Positions 60,753-64,000 of a DNA stretch of 64,000 bases are shown piece after piece. The stretch is from Geobacter sp. OR-1 (lineage in GTDB: Bacteria; Desulfobacterota; Desulfuromonadia; Geobacterales; DSM-12255). Where the stretch lies: positions 1 through 64,000 of the forward strand of contig NZ_BAZF01000008.1 of the NCBI RefSeq assembly GCF_000813145.1, written 5' to 3'. Numbering within the stretch: position 1 is the first letter of the stretch; the number at the start of each line of letters is the position of its first letter. The translations under genes and the position numbers were made by a program. A model generated the notes under the pieces. It did not search any database, was not told the DNA's origin, and saw only the letters and a list, made by a program, of their open reading frames with translations.

Positions 60753-62261
60753 CTAGCCGCCGGATACGACCATTTCGCCGTTTTTTTCCACGTATTTTGC
60801 CACGATGATCCTGCGGCCCGGCTTCAAGGCGACCTTCCCTCTATGCCTGATATTGTTCCATGCCGACAGGATCTTCTCGGAGACGTTGAACCGCCTGGAC
60901 AGGGAACGGATCGTATCCCCCTTTTTGACGGTGTAATATTTGTTGAACAGCTTGGAAACGGAAACGGCCTGCTTCTGCTCTTCCGCAGGTTGTGGTTTCG
61001 GCGCCGCATCGGCAACCACCGGCACCAGGATGGATTTGCCGCGCAGGCGGCTCTTCTTGGACAGATGGTTCAGCTCGGTCAGGTTTTCCACTGTCGTCTG
61101 GTAACGTTTGGCAACCGCGACCAGGGTCTCCTTCCGCTTCATCTTATGGCGCACATACACGATCTTTTCCGTGTAGCGCCCGGTTTCCGGTATCTTGGCG
61201 TATTCCGGCTCAAATTGCCCCTTTTTCCCCTTGGGGAGCTTCAGTTCGTAACCGGGGTAATCCGGAGGTGTACACCAGCGCCGCAGTTCCGGATTAAGAT
61301 CTTTCAGGGTCTGATAAGTGACCCCGGTGAGACGGGCCACAAGCTCAAGATCGGTGCGAGTCGGTATCGAGACCGTATCGAACTCGATCGGAGGGAGATA
61401 GGCGATGTCGGCAAACCCGTACCGGGAAGGGTCCTTGGCAATGATTGCCGCTGCAAGGAGCTTGGGGACGTAATCCTTGGTTTCGCGCTTGAGGTAGGAA
61501 CCGCGGGAGAGCTGCCAGAAATCGCGGCTGTTGTACATATCAATGGCGCGAAGGATCTTGTTTTCCCCGGCATTATACCCGGCAGCGGCCAGGTACCAGT
61601 CCTTGTTAAACAGGTCGTAGAGCTCCTTGAGATAAAGGGCGGCCGCAATCGATGATTTCATCGGGTCGCGGCGCTCGTCGATCCATTGGTCGATCCGAAG
61701 AGCATAGCGCTTGCCGGTGGAAGAGATGAACTGCCATGGCCCGACTGCGGCGGCTACCGAGTAGGCGTGCGGCGAAAAACCGCTCTCGATCATCGCCAGG
61801 TAGACAAGGTCCTCCGGAAGCCCGTTCTTTTTAAGGACCTCCTTCATCATCGGGATGTAGCGTTCCGAGCGGGAAAGCCAGCGGCTGAAGGCTGCGCGGC
61901 CGCTGGTCTGGAAGTAGTTGATGAAAAACTCGACCTTGCTGTTCAGGGTCAGGGGGATGTCCGACTCGGGGAGCTCTTTTTCCGGGATTACCAGCTCGAA
62001 ATCATCGGGTTCGGCTTCCGGTTCGTTCTGAACGAATATCTCGGATGGCGGGAGTTCAAGGGCCTGGTGGAGCTGTTGCTCGCGGGAGAGGGATGCGAGC
62101 TGGACCGGCGAACCGCTTGCTTTGGTCGCTACAAGGGTGGGTTGCATGCCTCTCTGCAGGAAGCTGCCGCCACGGTCATCCCGGTTCGTATCGGCCGCTG
62201 CTGTCGAAGCTGCCAGGACAAGGGCCAAAAGAACAAGATGAATGATTCTGTGAACGCTCAT
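60753..62261 (-). CDS. mltD: membrane-bound lytic murein transglycosylase D
   Basis: This is a protein of about 502 residues. ATG 62261 opens a signal peptide (about 1-24, ending AAA). The SLT domain covers about 150-280 with the catalytic Glu in LAMIESGFSPHAYS, then GPWQFISSTGKRY. C-terminal LysM modules are at about 380-425 and 450-495 (YTVKKGDTIRSLSRRFNVS). It cleaves peptidoglycan with formation of 1,6-anhydro ends in the periplasm. An upstream TTG/ATG would add a basic leader that disturbs the signal peptide. No lipobox, unlike E. coli MltD. Confidence 0.92.
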   Translation of the reverse strand: MSVHRIIHLVLLALVLAASTAAADTNRDDRGGSFLQRGMQPTLVATKASGSPVQLASLSREQQLHQALELPPSEIFVQNEPEAEPDDFELVIPEKELPESDIPLTLNSKVEFFINYFQTSGRAAFSRWLSRSERYIPMMKEVLKKNGLPEDLVYLAMIESGFSPHAYSVAAAVGPWQFISSTGKRYALRIDQWIDERRDPMKSSIAAALYLKELYDLFNKDWYLAAAGYNAGENKILRAIDMYNSRDFWQLSRGSYLKRETKDYVPKLLAAAIIAKDPSRYGFADIAYLPPIEFDTVSIPTRTDLELVARLTGVTYQTLKDLNPELRRWCTPPDYPGYELKLPKGKKGQFEPEYAKIPETGRYTEKIVYVRHKMKRKETLVAVAKRYQTTVENLTELNHLSKKSRLRGKSILVPVVADAAPKPQPAEEQKQAVSVSKLFNKYYTVKKGDTIRSLSRRFNVSEKILSAWNNIRHRGKVALKPGRRIIVAKYVEKNGEMVVSGG

Positions 62262-62483
62262 CCCCGGTGCCCCCTTCCTCGGACGAAAAAATGATCGGCG
62301 TGACATTCCCCTCGCAGGAGGGGTAAGTATATTTTATGCCGGTGCTGATGTCAATCCGAGAGATATCGACTTAGGGAGTGCAACTGCCGGAAACATGAAC
62401 AAATCCGGGAGAATAGAAAGAAAACGCCTTCGGCTTGACCACCCCAAAAAGCTGACTCCGGGAAAATGGGGAAATCTATCCGG

Positions 62484-64000
62484 TCAGGCCCAGAAACGAC
62501 GCTCCAGTTCGGCAAGAAGCGGGGCCAGGGTCCCCTGCTCCCGGGCCGAAATCGTGATTGCCCCCAACCGGCGGGCCTGCTGCTTCACCTTCATGAAGGT
62601 AATCGGGTCTTTCTTCTTCAGGCCCGCAAGCAGGTCGCTCTTGTTGAAGACAACCAGACGTGGCTTGTCGCCCAGGCCAAGCTCTTCGAGGATCCGGTCG
62701 ACCTGGTCGACCTGTTCGACAAAACGGTGACTGGCACAATCAACCAGATGCAGCAGAAGATCGGCATCCTGAAGTTCCTCAAGGGTCGCCTTGAATGCCC
62801 CCATGAGCGATGCCGGCAGAGACCGGATAAAGCCGACCGTATCGGTAATGATCACCTCGCGTTCGCGGGGGAACCGGAGGCGGCGGGTAGAGGTGTCGAG
62901 TGTGGCAAACAGCAGGTCTTCGGTAAAGACCTCGCTCTTGGTCATGGTGTTGAGGAGCGTGGATTTCCCTGCATTGGTATACCCGACGATGGAAACGATC
63001 GGGACCCCGGCCCGGACCCGTTTCTGCCGCCGCTGGTACCGCCCGGCAGAGAGATCGTCCAGGTTCTTTTCCAGCTTGGCGATTCGGTCCCTGATCCGGC
63101 GGCGGTCTATTTCCAGCTTGGTCTCGCCGGGCCCGCGCCCGCCGATCCCCCCCATAAGGCGGGACATCTGCACCCCTCTGCCGGTCAGCCTCGGGAGCAG
63201 ATACTTCAACTGGGCCAGCTCGACCTGGACCTTGCCGTCCAGACTCGTCGCCCGCCGGGCAAAGATATCGAGGATCAACTGGCTCCGGTCAATGACCTTC
63301 AGTTCGGTCATGGCGGAAATGGAACGCACCTGGGCCGGGGTCAGCTCCTGATCGAAGACCAGCATGGTCGCCCCGAGCTGGAGCGCCCGTATCACCACAT
63401 CCCTCATCTTCCCCTCGCCCATCAGATAGCGCGGGTTGAGCTGCCTGGGGCGCTGGATCGTGGTCTCCAGCACCTGGACCCCGGAAGTCCTTGCCAGCTC
63501 CTGCAGCTCATCCAGGGAATCTTCCGCCTCCTCGCGCGACGAGTGCGTCACCGAAATGAGTATCCCCCGCTCGCCCCCACGGATTTCTGCTGCCGGAGGC
63601 GCAGCCTTGGCGAGTTCGGCATCCCGCTCGGCGATAAACAGGTCGAATCCCGGCTGAATGGCCGTAACCCGGCATGGCGGGTCGATATGATAGGGGGGGG
63701 AGCCGGCAGAGGTTGCCGCTACGAGCCAGGCGCGCTGGATCATGGGAGGATCGGCAGCCATGAGGACCGCGACCATGTCGAGACGCAGCATGGCAAGGTC
63801 GGTCAAATCGTCATCGGTGAGCGGTTCGTTCTTCAGGTGGGTATGGATCAGCCGGAGGCCGCGCAGCATCCGCTTGCCGAGCGGGTAATCGTCGAGCTGG
63901 GGGATCATCAGTCCCCGTTCGTTGCCGACGATGACATAGGCCGGTTCGCCGACGCGATTGAACAAAACCCCGATCTGGCGGCGGATATCCTGCGACAGTT
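62484..64000 (-). CDS. hflX: ribosome-associated GTPase HflX (N-terminus cut by window edge)
   Basis: At least 500 residues are visible, and the frame remains open to the right edge, so the true start is outside. The HflX N-terminal domain (about 150-300, ISVTHSSREEAEDSLDEL, then NPRYLMGEGKMRDV) and the GTPase domain (GYTNAGKSTLLN, DTVGFIRSLP, NKSDLL) are complete. The long N-terminal region (QIGVLFNRVGEPAYVIVG) is of the extended type seen in delta-proteobacteria. HflX splits or rescues stalled ribosomes. Confidence 0.95.
   Translation of the reverse strand, partial: LSQDIRRQIGVLFNRVGEPAYVIVGNERGLMIPQLDDYPLGKRMLRGLRLIHTHLKNEPLTDDDLTDLAMLRLDMVAVLMAADPPMIQRAWLVAATSAGSPPYHIDPPCRVTAIQPGFDLFIAERDAELAKAAPPAAEIRGGERGILISVTHSSREEAEDSLDELQELARTSGVQVLETTIQRPRQLNPRYLMGEGKMRDVVIRALQLGATMLVFDQELTPAQVRSISAMTELKVIDRSQLILDIFARRATSLDGKVQVELAQLKYLLPRLTGRGVQMSRLMGGIGGRGPGETKLEIDRRRIRDRIAKLEKNLDDLSAGRYQRRQKRVRAGVPIVSIVGYTNAGKSTLLNTMTKSEVFTEDLLFATLDTSTRRLRFPREREVIITDTVGFIRSLPASLMGAFKATLEELQDADLLLHLVDCASHRFVEQVDQVDRILEELGLGDKPRLVVFNKSDLLAGLKKKDPITFMKVKQQARRLGAITISAREQGTLAPLLAELERRFWA

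Noticed and set aside
1-64000. CRISPR arrays, prophage or insertion-sequence transposases
   Set aside because: No regularly spaced repeats, no cas genes, no transposase or phage structural genes were found on either strand.

Overview
The window looks like chromosome from a Geobacter-type member of the Desulfuromonadia. This is inferred from a GC-rich backbone, a dense set of c-di-GMP and two-component genes, TrmFO, a split L-Ara4N (arn) lipid A operon, a DUF342/FapA protein and a membrane polyferredoxin. No 16S gene is present, so the placement rests on gene content alone.

Layout. 1-10696 (all minus strand): a surface-polysaccharide operon of glycosyltransferases led by a CDP-tyvelose-epimerase-like gene. 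Its distal part (1 to about 8.42 kb) is clearly AT-rich, and the switch to host-like composition lies inside one glycosyltransferase gene. The last gene is frameshifted and runs off the left edge. 11014-15556: a small exported protein, tRNA-Thr(CGT), a membrane diguanylate cyclase, a cyclophilin and a TMTC-like TPR membrane protein. 15582-30743 (all minus): acyl-CoA ligase, GAF-GGDEF protein, TldD, a DUF4911-like protein, arnD, an outer-membrane barrel, arnA as two separate genes, arnC, arnB, arnT, a lipid A acyltransferase and a U32 peptidase. Together these form a lipid A remodelling operon with no ArnE/ArnF flippase in the window. 30880-42087 (plus): CpoB/YbgF-like lipoprotein, LysM protein, dprA, topA, HD-GYP protein, trmFO, maf, YggS, YkgJ-type protein, beta carbonic anhydrase and alpha/beta hydrolase.

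42094-47400 (minus): a tightly overlapping signalling operon (short module protein, HDOD, hybrid kinase with REC and HPt, FapA, CheY-like regulator). 47474-52045: an EF-G paralogue, a methylmalonyl-CoA decarboxylase-like gene and a polyferredoxin. 52050-52684: a VapBC-type toxin-antitoxin pair whose promoter lies within a perfect palindrome.

52811-55834 is the most unusual stretch. Four unrelated small genes, all on the minus strand (macro-domain-like, DUF2971-like, flavodoxin/ferredoxin, small secreted protein), are each followed by an imperfect hairpin. Each hairpin has outer CAAC/GTTG-type boxes, and at least three have an inner stem with a one-base bulge. This is the anatomy of integron attC sites, so I read the region as an integron-type gene-cassette cluster with no integrase in view. 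55961-64000 (minus): Tat-exported DUF362 protein, Smr protein, OmpA-family lipoprotein, DUF401 permease, TPR-like membrane protein, MltD and hflX (cut by the right edge).

Repeats include a 58-bp near-perfect palindrome between arnB and arnC, and two related REP-like elements. One of these REP-like elements is translated as the N-terminus of the ArnA-type formyltransferase.
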